Shown here piece by piece: positions 1 to 10,890 of a stretch of 64,000 bases of DNA. The notes under the pieces are model-generated. The model saw nothing but the letters and a program-made list of their open reading frames with translations. It made no database searches and was not told where the DNA came from. Numbering within the stretch: the stretch's first letter is position 1; the number at the start of each line of letters is the position of its first letter. The position numbers and the translations under genes were made by a program. The DNA comes from Euryodendron excelsum (Eukaryota > Streptophyta > Magnoliopsida > Ericales > Pentaphylacaceae): contig CM065388.1 of the NCBI GenBank assembly GCA_033060915.1, positions 29,637,001-29,701,000 on the forward strand. The letters are read 5' to 3'.

Positions 1-2480
1 TCTCCTTTCCAAAGTTGTTTTCAAAAACTCTTTCCAAAAATCTATTTTTTAAGACTCTCTTTTTCAACTCCTTTCCAAAACTCTCTTTCCTGAAAATTTA
101 CTTTCTAAAAACGCTCTCTAAAAATCTTTCTAAAAACTCTCTTCCCAAAATCTTCCTTCTAGAAATTCCCCTCTAGGATTTTCCTTTTGAAACTTGTTTC
201 CAAAAACACACTTTCCAAAAACTCCTCTCTAGAATTCCCTTCCAAAAATTTTCGTTTTCAAAAACTTTCTTCAAGAAACTCCTCTCTAGGATTTCCTTCC
301 AAAACCTTTGTTTCCAAAAACGCACTTTACAAAAACTCTTTCCTTAAAGCCCAAGTCAAGCCTTAGAGTTAAACATTAGGAAACCCTAATTTTCTTCCCA
401 AAAACATAGTTTTCAAACCTTGCCCCAAACCTGGGTTTCCAAAATCTCTCGTTTTCTACATCCAAACTATACACATTTCCAAAATCTCTTTTCTACGTCA
501 AAATTCTACACTTCCAAACCTGGGGTTTCTAGAAATTTCCTTTTCCAAATCCTTGTCAAATCAAATTTTCCCTTTAGGACACCAAATCCAATCTTCCCGT
601 TTAGAAAACTAGATCCCGTCCTCCGTTTTTGAAAGCAAAATCAAACCTTTGCTTTTAGAAACCAAATCCAATCCCTTCCTAATCCAAACCTTTCTTAATT
701 CAACTCCTTCCTAATTTCTACCTTCCTAAACCTAAACTTTAAATCTTTCCTTAAATTTCAAAATCCAAATCTTTCCTAAATCGAATCCTTCCTAATCTTC
801 TCATTTCCTAAATCTTAAGTTTTCAAAACTTGAACATAAAAATCTTTCCTAAATTTTAAAACACAATTTCCACATCCTTCCTAATTCCACCCTTTCCTAA
901 TTCCGTCCCTTTCCAAATCTTAACTCTCCTAACCTAAGCTTTCAAACCTTTCTTAAATTCAAACCTTTCCTAATCTCAAGATTTTTCTAAAACTCTAAAA
1001 CTTTCCAAATCTAAAACTTTTCTAAACTCAAGACTTTCTTAAGTTGAAACTTCCCTATTTCAAAACTTTCTAAACTCAAAACTTTCAAATTTTCAAAACT
1101 TCCCTATTTCAAAACTTTCCAAATTCTAAACTTTCCAACTTTCAAAACTTCCTAATTTCAAAACCTTTCCCAAAACAATACTTTCCTAAGTTGAAACTTT
1201 CTTAATTCAAAACTTTCCTAATTTCGAAACTTTCTTAACTTGAAAACTTCCTTAATTGAAAACTTTCCAAAAATGAAACTTTCCAAATTCGAAACTTTCC
1301 TAATTCGAACCTTTCCTAATTCCAATTTTTCTCCAATCTTCCAAGTCCAAGTATTCAAGTCAATTTTTCTCCAAAATCCTTCCAAGTCAAGTCCAATCCT
1401 CCTTTTCTAAGTTTTTAAATCTAGGTTTCCTGAAACCAAGTTTTCCAATGTCAAGTCTTTTCAAATCTTTCGATCAAAAGTCAATCTCTTCAATTCAAAA
1501 ATTCTAAATTCCAAATTTCAATCTTCTATTCTAAGTTCAATCTCTCAATCTTCCAATCCAATTTCCAATTCAATCTCTTTCTTCCAAATCAATTCTTTTA
1601 TTTTCAATCGGACTCTTCTCCGAACTACAACTGACCTGATTCCTTCAAAAGGATACGTAGGCAACCCCATGGGTGCGGTCACAGCTTTTTTCAAATCTCA
1701 AATTCTACAATTTCTTTCAAATTTCAAATTCCTCCACATTTTTCAAATCTCCAATTCTACAATCTTCTTCAATCTCCAATTCCATATCTATGTCAAATTT
1801 CCAATTTCAAATTTCTATTTTCAATCTTCAATTTCAATTTCCAAAATCTTGTTTCCAAATTTAAACTTCTATCTCTTTCTTTTCAAATCAAATCAAATCA
1901 ATTTCTTTCCAAATCTATATTTCAATTTTCTTATCTTGCATTTGCATCTCATGCATCATGTCTTTTAAACATTGTTTTTCAAAGTGAATAAGATTGAACA
2001 TTAGTTAGTTGTAGACTCTCGTAGGTGAATCTAGGTAGATTGACATGTAGGTATCGAAAGGGCAGGGTAGGGTGATGGCTTAGTGCGTCTTCCCTACACG
2101 TAACCAACCTCTGAACCTAGGATCACTAATTTCAAAGACCAAAAGGAGTTATTTACAAAAAAGGGCTAAATGTTTTCCAAAGGTTGCCAAACAACCTGTT
2201 TTCCTAAAAACCCTCTCTTGAGGAGATATTTTCAAAATCGTTTTTCCAAAACCCTAAGTGTAGTCTTCAAATTATTCTTAGTTTTTAGGTGACCTAACTC
2301 ACCTTAATCAAATTAGGTGGCGACTCCAAAATTTTTTCCAAAAGCCCTTTATTCAAATCAAATTTCCAATTCAAACCTAATCGCACTCATTCTTCTAGAA
2401 GCGTGAGTTCTAACGAGAGAGTACAACATTTTTCCCGCTTGTGTGAGTATTCCTGGAGTGCAAAAAATCTGGGCGCGACA
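1..2480 (+). repeat. Ogre/Tat-like LTR-0, 3' part (R-U5 side)
   Basis: This is the 3' part of a giant Ogre-type LTR whose start lies left of the window. It holds the G-poor tract (about 1-1600), a conserved block near 1620-1680 (ACTGACCTGATTCC...GGATACGTAGGCAACC), the TGCATCTCATGCATCATG block near 1944, a block ending in CGTAACCAACCTC near 2105, and the terminal ...CTGGGCGCGACA at 2469-2480. The same blocks recur in the same order in LTRs A to D and, inverted, at 15997-23329. It ends abruptly against Athila gag sequence, so this LTR (solo LTR or 3' LTR) probably inserted into that gag. Short ORFs inside it are low-complexity and not genes. Confidence 0.85.
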
Positions 2481-3478
2481 GTGATCAACTTTTTATTCAA
2501 TATTTCTATTAGGGCCTTTTGCCCACTGATAGGAGCATAATTGATGCTACTAGTGGAGGAGCTTTGGTGGATAATACTCCCGATGCCATGAGAAATCTGA
2601 TTGCAAATATGGTAGCCAATTCCCAACAATTTGGCACTACACTTGACCATTCACCTAAGCATGTCAATGCTCCATTGAACAAAAAATTGTGAGTCTAACT
2701 TCTCTTGTTCGTCAAATGGCTGTAGGTAATATGCAAACGGCGAAAGCTTATAGGATTTGTTCAGTAGCAGGGCATCCAACCGATGTGTGTCCAATTCTTC
2801 AAGAGGAACCCCTTGAGCAAGTGGATGCAGCAGGTGATTTTCCTGGACAACTATAACGAAAGTATGATCCATATTCGAGCACGTATAACTCGGGATAGAG
2901 GGATCACCCCAATCGTAGCTATGGGAATTCACAAGTAAATCTGTCCGTAACTCAAAACCAGCAATATAAGCAGCGATACCCTCCCAGAAAAAATTATGCC
3001 AAACTTCTAATTTTGGTATGTCTTTAGAAGAGATTGTTAAGTTTCGTGCTATTAATACTTTGCAATTTCAACAGGAGACGAAACAGTTTCAACAAGAGGC
3101 AAGGGCCAGTATTCAATGTCTGGCCAATTAGATAAGCCAGATGGCAACCACAATTAGTCATCAAGAATCCCAAAGTTCAGGAAAATTACTCTCTCAGATG
3201 GTAGTAAATCCAAGAGAAAATGTAAGTGCAATCGTCTTGAGAAGTGGTAAAGAGGTTGAGATTCTAGAAAAGGCAGCCCCTGCATCGTCCAACCAAGAAA
3301 AGGAGAAAAATGTCATAGTAGATGGGAACGTTTCCAATGACGATGACGTACCTAAGTGTAAGTTTTTGCCTCTTTCTAATTATAAACCTATACCTCCTAT
3401 TCCTCGGGTTTTAGCAGAATCTGGAAAGGATGAGCAAAATAAAGATTTATATGAGACTTTCGTAGATGCGAGATAAAT
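2481..3478 (+). pseudogene. gag: Athila-type Ty3 gag, C-terminal part, decayed
   Basis: Several frames on the + strand carry pieces of a Ty3 (Athila-type) Gag: a stretch with DATSGGAL-like residues near 2540, a single zinc-knuckle-like piece near 2755-2800 (CSVAGHPTDVC), and the C-terminal stretch with VVNPRENVSAIVLRSGKEVE at about residues 22-41 of a 111-residue ORF starting at 3141. Frameshifts and stops separate the pieces. The N-terminal half is missing because LTR-0 abuts at 2480. Gag would form the virus-like particle. Family assignment is from memory of Athila/Calypso proteins; that it is a Ty3 gag is fairly secure, the clade less so. Confidence 0.75.
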
Positions 3479-3922
3479 ATCCCACTTTTAGATGCTATTA
3501 AATAAGTACTTCATTATGCTAAATTCCTTAAAGAATTGTGTACAATTAAAAGGAAACAGAAACTTAAGGGATGTGAGAAGGTGAGAGTAGGGGAGAATGT
3601 TTCTAGAGTTATTCAAAGAAAACTCCCTGCGAAGTGCAAGGATCCATGTATGTTTACTAACCCTCGTACGATAGGTAACATTAGATTTGAGAAGACCATG
3701 ATAAATTTAGGAGCTTCTATTAATGTTATGCCATATTCTATATACGCTTCTTTGAAACTTGGACCTTTGAATAAAACTAGTGTTGTGATTCAATTAGCTG
3801 ATAGATCATATGCTTATCTTAAGGGTGTAGTTGAGGATGTTCTTATACAAGTTAATGATTTTATTTTTTCTGCTGAATTTTATGTGCTTGATATGGAAAA
3901 TGGTGACTAAAATGCCCCTATT
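3479..3922 (+). pseudogene. PR: Athila-type aspartic protease remnant
   Basis: The ORF at 3536-3910 has the retropepsin-like core of Athila elements: INLGASINVMPYSIY followed by a conserved strand region and LADRS. The catalytic triplet is normally D-[LS]-G-A; here the first residue is N (AAT at 3704-3706), so the active site is lost. A stop at 3908-3910 breaks the link to the next piece, which resumes with LERPFLKTSKTKMDVHSG, a stretch that follows the protease in this clade. It would have cut the Gag-Pol polyprotein. Confidence 0.75.
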
Positions 3923-5163
3923 TTGTTAGAAAGACCATTCTTAAAGACATCTAAGACTAAGATGGATGTTCATAGTGGCACACTTACAATGGAATTTGAT
4001 GGTGAAATTGTTAAGTTTAATATTTATGATGCCATGAAATACCCTTATGATGATAATCCTGTTTATTTTATTGATGTGATTGATTTTTTAACACATGAAG
4101 TTTTTGAACTTGATAGACAAGATGTATTTAGTAAGCATCTTGATGAAGAGAATGAAAAGTTAGCGTTGAGTACTGATTTACTGGAAACTGTTGCAGCATT
4201 GAATTATTTTTTGAAGTTACAGCAATTAGGTAAAGTTTCTTATGTTACGTTATTGGTTTCTAACGAGAGGCCTTTACCCTCTATATTGCAAGCCCCTATT
4301 CCAGATTTGAAGCCTCTTCCCAATCACCTCAAGTACGTATTCCTTGGAGACAGAGGAACATTACTAGTGATCATCTCTAGTAAACTTTGTGAGTTGCAAG
4401 AAGAAAAACTTGTGCAAGTCCTAAAGGAGCATAAGACGACTATTGGGTGGACAGTTGCGGATATTAAAGGAATTAGTCCGTCTACATGCATGCATCGTAT
4501 CTTACTTGAAGATGGAGCAAAACCTTCCCGTCAACCACAAAGAAGATTGAACCCACCTATGATGGAAGTAGTAAAGAAGGAAATCCTCAAACTTCTTGAA
4601 GTTGGAATCATTTATCCTATAGAAAATTAAATGTTGTAACCCGCACGGACCACTTCCCTTTACCTTTTATTGATCAAATGCTTGAAAGGTAAGCCTGTCA
4701 TTCTTACTATTATTTCTTTGATGGTTTTTCCGGTTATTTTCAAATTGCAATTACACCAGATGATCAAGAAAAAACAACTTTTACATACCCATTCGGGACT
4801 TTTGCATATCATTGCATGCCCTTTGGCCTTTGCAACGCTCCTGCCACTTTCCAAAGTTGTATGATTAGTATATTTTCAGATTATATTGAGCATATCATAG
4901 AAGTATTTATGGATGATTTCACAGTTTATGGAGACTCATTTGATAATTATTTGCATAACCTTACACTTGTTCTTCAAAGATGCATAGAAACTAACCTTGT
5001 GTTAGACTCTGAAAAATGTCATTTTATGGTTGAACAAGGTATACTTTTAGGTCATGTTGTTTCATCTAGGGGAATTGAGGTAGACAAAGCTAAAGTTGAC
5101 ATTATTCAATCTTTACCTTATCCGACTAGCGTGCGGGAAGTTCATTCTTTTCTTGGACATTAA
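3923..5163 (+). pseudogene. RT: Athila-type reverse transcriptase remnant
   Basis: The piece at 3923-4630 runs from the post-protease linker into the start of RT (HRILLEDGAKPSRQPQRRLNP, then EILKLLEVGIIYPI). After a frameshifted, stop-interrupted stretch (4631-4815) the ORF at 4816-5163 holds MPFGLCNAPATFQSCM, the catalytic FMDDF box (aspartates at 4912-4917) and the LGHVVS motif. The YxDD-type centre is intact as FMDD. The frame stops at 5161, inside what should be the continuous RT/RNase H connection. It copies element RNA into DNA in intact relatives. Confidence 0.88.
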
Positions 5164-5898
5164 GGTTTTTATCGGAGATTCATCAAGGACTTCTCCAAAA
5201 TAGCATCACCCCTATGCAAATTGCTACAGAAGGATGTGGTTTTTGAGTTCGACAGGGAATGTAAAAAGGTGTTTGATAAGCTAAAAGAATTGTTGACTTC
5301 AACCCCAGTTATCTAGCCCCCTGACTGGAGCGTTCCTTTCGAGATAATGTGCGACGCAAGTGATTATGCAATAGACGATGTCTTGGGTCAAAGAATTGAA
5401 AAAGCATCTCATGCCATTTATTATGCTTTAAGAACTTTGAATGATGCCTAGAAAAATTATACTACTACGGAAAAATAACTTTTAGCTGTTGTTTTTGCTT
5501 TAGAAAAGTTTCGATCTTATTTACTTGGTACTAAAGTCATTGTTTACTCTAATTATACAGCTCTTCATTATTTGATGACGAAGAAAAATGCAAAACCAAG
5601 ATTAATAAGATGGATACTTCTCTTAATTGAATTTGATTTGGAAATCAAAGCCAAATGAGGAACAGAAAATCATGTCACAAATCATTTGACTTGTTTAGCT
5701 CATGTGGAGAATGAACTTCACTTGGAAGAAACATTCCCTGATGAGCAATTATTCTCCGTGAGTGTGACATTACCTTGGTATGCGAATATCGTAAATTATT
5801 TGGTTACTAACATACTACCTACTGGTTTGTCTGAGGCTCAAAGAGATAAGATCAAGAGTGATGCCAAATACTATATGTTGGATGACCCATACTTATAA
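5164..5898 (+). pseudogene. RH: Athila-type RT end and RNase H remnant
   Basis: Reading on from the stop at 5161 in the same frame gives GFYRRFIKDFSKIASPLCKL, then the RNase H start with CDASDYAIDDVLGQ near 5350 and the [13 protein letters not shown] stretch near 5500. In-frame stops interrupt it near 5316, 5450, 5477 and 5656, the last just before an ORF at 5686-5898 that begins the connection to integrase. RNase H removes RNA from the RNA/DNA hybrid. The reading frame is largely kept, so decay is mostly by nonsense changes. Confidence 0.8.
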
Positions 5899-7074
5899 AG
5901 GCATTGTGCGGATCAAGTGATCAGAAGGTGCATTCCTAAAAATTAAATCATTTATATTCTAACCTTTTGTCATTCCTATGCCTGTGGAGGTCACTTTGGA
6001 GCCAAGAGAACGGCAAGAAAAGTGCTAGAATGTGGTTTCTATTGGCCATCTTTATTTCAAGATTCATATTCTTTTTGTAAGGCATGCGATCCTTGTCAAA
6101 AGATAGGTAATATATCCCAAAGGAATGAGATGCCACAAACTCCCATACTATTTTGTGAAATTTTTTATGTTTGGGGCATCGATTTCATGGGACCGTTCCC
6201 TGTATCTTTCAGTTATGTTTATATTTTACTTGCTGTTGATTATGTCTCGTAATGGGTGGAAGCTAAACCCACCAGGACTGACGATTCTAAAGTTACAGAT
6301 TTTATCAAATCTAACATATTCTCCAGGTTTGGAATTCCAAGAGCTCTAATAAGTATAAGTGATCGAGTCACTCACTTTTACAATCAAACTGTGGCGACTT
6401 TGTTGAGAAAGTACCATGTGACGCACAAGGTGTCAACTTTATATCATCTGCAAACTACTGAACAAGCAAAAGTGTCAAATCGAGAGATCAAGGCCATCAT
6501 TGAAAAGACAATCAATCCAACTAGAAAAGATTGGAGTTTGCGCTTGGATGATGCTTTGTGGGCGTACAAGACTGCATATAAAACACCCATGGGTATGTCA
6601 CCTTATCGATTAGTATTTGGGAAATCATGCCACCTTCCAGTTGAGTTAAAACACAAAGCTTATTGGGCTATCAAGAGTTTCAACATGAAGATGGATGAAA
6701 GTGGAGAACATAAAAAATTGCAACTCCAAGAGTTAGAGGAAATTCGTAATGATGTCTATGAGAGTGCAAGGATTTATAAGGAAAAGATGAAGGCTTTTCA
6801 TGACAAAATGATTTCTAGTAAGGAGTTTAAAGCTGATTAAAAAGTCCTTCTATACCAGTCACGGCTTCGTTTGTTTCTGGGTAAGTTGCGTTCTTGTTGA
6901 ATTGGACATTTTGTCATTACTAATGTTTTTCCTCATGGTGCAGTTGAAATTCAAAGCTTAGCCACTTCAAAAGTGTTCAAGGTGAATGGCCATCGACTTA
7001 AGCAATTCTATGAAGGTTTCCAAGCAGAGAATGTGGAGAAACTGGACCTTGAGGATTCGATTTATACTGATTAA
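5899..7074 (+). pseudogene. INT: Athila-type integrase remnant
   Basis: The zinc-binding head is visible (HSYACGGHFG near 5970, CKACDPCQ near 6080). The catalytic core follows: first Asp in WGIDFMGPF (near 6180) and second Asp in ISDRVTHF (near 6358). The catalytic Glu position reads [10 protein letters not shown], with Lys (AAA at 6469-6471) where the family has Glu, so it is inactive. The [10 protein letters not shown] stretch near 6620 is characteristic of Athila/Calypso integrases. A stop at 6250 and one at 6838 break the frame; the polyprotein ends at TAA 7072-7074. No chromodomain is seen, as expected for this clade. Confidence 0.85.
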
Positions 7075-8404
7075 AGAATGAAGCATTGAGTCGAGCCCAC
7101 GATATTAAACAAAGGCGCTGCTTGGGAGGCAACCCAAGGGAAGTTCATTCTTCTTTTCTTATTTTCGCATTTATATATTGGTTATCTCTGCCCTTCCTAT
7201 GCATTTCACTTTACATTAGGGACAATGTAAGTTTTAAGTGTGGGGTAGGGGATATAGGTTGTGTTTTTGTGTTTTAATTTGAGTAAAAAATAAATAAATA
7301 ATAATAAGAAGATTCAATTACGCTTGAAGAATTCATAACATGATTGAATAAGTAATCTTCCAACTTAGAATTAATTAGTTCAGTTATTTTACTTGAGATT
7401 GGAGTGACTATATTTGGTAGACCGAAGCCGGTGAGATTTTGAGCCTTCAAACTAACACATCTATATCAGTCTCAATATTTTCTTTCATATGAGATATTCC
7501 TCTATGGATTTGTTTCTTTAGAACTTACCTTGATTCTCTTTGAAATTATATTGACACATTCATCCAGGAACATGATTAAGGCCATCCCAAACAAAAATAA
7601 TGCCTTTACCCATGCCGTAGAGCTAGTGGAGCATTGTTCATCATTATGATACGTATGGGTGCGAGAAATAAGTGTGGGGGTGTTCAGATTTGTGGTAGGA
7701 CTATGGTTGGGGAAATGGAACATGTTTTCATTCTCAATTCATGAGTTCTGTTGTTGATGTAATTCTGAAAAAAAAAGAGAAAAACAAAGGAAAAAAAAAG
7801 AAAAGGGAAGTGATGGAGGAAATTGCTTTTAATGTTACAAACTATCCATGTTCATAATCTTTCCTATAATTCTAAGAATTGGGTCTATTTATATGGGATA
7901 TATACAAACGCAGAAGTTGTTGAATGAAGTGATTGGTTTTACATGTCTTATATATTCGAACTTAAGTTGATTCATCCTTGCTCCACTAGTTTCGATGGTT
8001 TTTGAGCTACATTCCCAAATATTTCCCACCTTGATCCTAAACTCCGTTATAACCTTTGAAAAGTCCTTATGATTCATGTTATGTATGTGATCTTAGTGGT
8101 GGAGAATGAGAAAATATGTAAGCCTATGGTAGATCATTTCCATTTGAATGAATTTGAGCAATACACAAACCCTTTAAACACATGAGAGTCGAGTGTTTAT
8201 TTCCATGAGGGTCTGCATATTCAGTTTACTCCATCTTCGAGTGGAATTGCTTGCTAAGTAATGGTGAGTTGTTTAAGAATATTTGATCATGATATGTTAT
8301 GAGTTTTGCAGAGTTTGGTTGTTCTTTGTTGCAACCTAGGTGTTTTTAGGAAAGTAAATTTGAGTTTTGCCAGAGGACGAGCGAAGGTTAATTGTGGGGG
8401 AATT
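7075..8404 (+). other. Athila 3' non-coding region with PPT
   Basis: This sequence lies between the pol stop and the 3' LTR. It starts with a stretch typical of Athila-like elements (CTTGGGAGGCAACCCAA at 7120-7136) and has repeated GTGTGGGG-type motifs near 7240 and 7670. I see no env-like ORF: short ORFs on either strand are not convincing. The last purine-rich stretch (GTGGGGGAA, about 8393-8401) directly before the LTR is the likely polypurine tract that primes plus-strand DNA synthesis. Confidence 0.65.
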
Positions 8405-8574
8405 TGATGAGAATGCAAATATTATATTTTTCACCCTTAATGTTTGGTCTTTTATGCTTAGTTGGTGCCTAAATATACTCATTATTCTTATGTTTTGATT
8501 TAGGGTGTTATGGAACGCCAAGGAAAAGGATCCTAGCTTAAAAGTGGCAAAATCGTGCTAAATTGGAAGCAGCG

Positions 8575-8780
8575 TTTGAAGAGCGTTCGAACGGTTCAGA
8601 GAGGCGTTCGAACAGTTGTATATACATTTGAACAATACATCAAATAGATTTACGTCAAATTCAGGTTTGAAGTGCGTTTGAAATATACAGAGAGCATTTT
8701 TCCTGTTCAAAGTGCGTTCGACGCACCGTTCGAATGGTGGTCCGATACGTTCGAATGGTAATAAGGGCGCTCGAACGGCT
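8575..8780 (+). promoter_or_regulatory. Cluster of CGTTCGAACG-like palindromes
   Basis: At least six copies of a degenerate palindrome with core TTCGAA occur within about 200 bp directly upstream of the LTR TATA box (for example GCGTTCGAACGG near 8604 and GCGCTCGAACGG near 8767). Clustering before a TATA box suggests an enhancer or repressor site. No protein can be assigned from sequence alone. Confidence 0.5.
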
Positions 8781-8807
8781 TGACACACCTGCAGATTTTC
8801 AGAAGCC

Positions 8808-8815
8808 TATAAAAT
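8808..8815 (+). promoter_or_regulatory. TATA box of the Athila LTR
   Basis: TATAAAAT preceded by GCC sits about 400 bp into the LTR, just downstream of the palindrome cluster, where the U3 promoter is expected. Confidence 0.6.
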
Positions 8816-9537
8816 TTGAGACTGTCTTGTTTCTAAGGTTGATGTTTTTCATATTATTCTAGCTTATTCTCTAAGTTTTCTTCATGGCCCTGCATGACTA
8901 AACTTTGAATCTTGGTTGAAGGAAACAGAAGCCTCAAAATTACAGATAAACTATGAAATCTAATTTGTTTTCATTATTCGATTTATGCTTTGAGTATCGG
9001 ATGTTCTTCTGTGCCTATTTTCATGATTGTCTTGCCTAATCACTAGGAGGCCTACTAGTTTATTATTCGTTGCAATCTACTGCTGTATTAGATATCAAAT
9101 CCGTAATTGTTTGTTTCCTCTGATTTGTGAAGCAACTAAGATTTAATGAATTGCTGCGTCAGGAGTTATTAGATCTTAGGAAGGACGTTCGACTAAATTG
9201 TATGTAACCGCTTGTGCTTATGTTGTTTAGTTTCATCGACCGCTCTAATATTTAAGGCTACTATTAGATTAAACCTTAAGTGCTTATCCTGGGTTGTTTA
9301 ATAGTTAGGGTTAATGAGATCACTTGCTTCTAATTTACTACGACTAATGAGAGATAGAAAAATAATTTTGATGGTGAATATATAATGTGTGAATTGATAT
9401 GCTTGCATCGATGATCAATTGTAAATTTCGATGGTGGTTGTTGACTTAGACCAAGGTTTTTTCTTTTGATTAATTTCGACACTTTAGTCTGAGTTGTTTC
9501 TTAGTTATTATTAAAATAGTTTTCACTATATCCAAAC

Positions 9538-9564
9538 CACCCCCCCCCCCCCCCAAAAAAAAAA
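9538..9564. repeat. Poly-C/poly-A homopolymer run
   Basis: A run of C followed by a run of A lies near the end of the Athila LTR. It is simple sequence with no coding value, and assembly errors are likely here. Confidence 0.9.
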
Positions 9565-9680
9565 TCTTGGTTCACATAGCAAGAAACTAGGCTAGACACT
9601 CTCCGTGGGAATGATCCTTACTCTCACTACTACATATTTGTTTTTGGGGTATAGGTTTTCTTTTTGGGTGCCCGTGACAG

Positions 9681-10890
9681 CACACCAAAAGGACAACATA
9701 CCACACCACCTCCCATCTGGGCTAACCGAGCCGTTAAGGAAGCTACCTCTACTTGGTACTGATCCCGCTCCATCTGGTACTGGTCCTTCTGGTCTCTCAT
9801 TGTGGTAAACTCATCCTGGGGCATGTATCCTCCTGCTCGGTGCCACAAGTCAACCACTTCCTAGCCAACAGCATATCCACCGACTACTACCTCAAACCGA
9901 GTGAAGGCACTGACAGAATAAGCCCCAAAATGCGTAGCATAGTCTGTATTCGGAGGAAGCAAGAAATCGACACCCGGCTGGTGCTCCTGATAAGGAATAG
10001 GAACTCCCTCCACCAAGGCTCCAAACATATATTCCGGTGGATCTCCTACTGACCTGAAGTCCTCATGAAACTGGCGCCAGTGTTAATCTCCTAGGTAGGA
10101 CTCCCAAGAATCATCGCTGAGAAGGGAAGTCCTTGATAGGGATAATGGGACCAAGTATTGCACCGTCTCATAGTGAACCGACCTAATAAAAGCCCGCCAA
10201 GTCACGTCCCTCACCTCAATCAACTATAGGTTTGCCCGTAGCATCATGAAATTAGTGATCTCCGATCGCTGGGCTTCCCGGTCACGAGCCCATATCAAAG
10301 CATGAGGATAAAGGTCATCCTCGAGAACCGCAGGGCGACGAACAGACAGGTACTCATAGCTCCACCAGACAAGAAAAGGCCAAAAACCAGTTACATTGCC
10401 CCAACGAGTGGAAGTCTAGACTCACATTGACCGAAAGAAGCAATTAAAGGAGAAGGACCTCCGATCCAGCTCAGATAAAACGCTAAGATCATCTACTATG
10501 TTCACCAACTGAAAAAGCACAAGTGACTTGTCGTTATTGTAGATACAGCTAAAGATGATGTACAAAACAAGTCACCGCCTCATGATGTATTACCGGGCAA
10601 GTGGTGGCTCAATGGCAAAAGTACTATCATCCCGACTAAGCTAAGAAACTAGGAAGGCAGAACGCTCAGGAGGGGGCAAGTCCAGGAAAATGCATGCATC
10701 GACTCTTCTAACTAACTGCAAGGTGATCCACCAACCGTCGAAGGAAAGCCTTATGAGGATCGCCCAGTCCAATGGGGTGGGACCTAGCTCAAAACTAACA
10801 TAGTGGAAAGTCCCAGTCTTTCCGTACCACCTCTCAATAAGTGCCAGCACTAGATGTATGTTCAGGCGATTAACTTGTAACCCCATGAAG
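9681..10890 (-). pseudogene. Ogre antisense ORF type A remnant (plant mobile domain-like)
   Basis: This is a minus-strand homologue of the long antisense ORF at 59815-61659, in the same orientation. Readable pieces include the C-terminal coiled-coil-like stretch (RDQKDQYQMERDQYQVE, about 9760-9810) and the domain core with ERWYGKTGTFHYVSFELGPTPLDWAI (10730-10830). Frameshifts and stops break it, and the N-terminal third is missing where it joins unrelated A/T-rich sequence near 10890. At the codon where the 60-kb copy has a TAG (60076-60078) this copy reads Gln, which suggests that stop is recent. Its downstream end is cut by the Athila LTR at 9679. Protein role unknown. Confidence 0.75.

Larger units (their letters stand above)
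8405..9679 (+). repeat. Athila-type 3' LTR
   Basis: The LTR runs from TGATGAGAATGC, just after the polypurine tract, to GGGTGCCCGTGACA. At 1,275 bp it is ordinary for the clade. It contains a cluster of CGTTCGAACG-like palindromes (8575-8780), a TATA box at 8808-8815 and a poly-C/poly-A run at 9538-9564. The 5' LTR is outside the window, so no LTR age can be read. To the right is Ogre antisense-ORF sequence, so this element most likely inserted into an Ogre copy. Confidence 0.75.
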
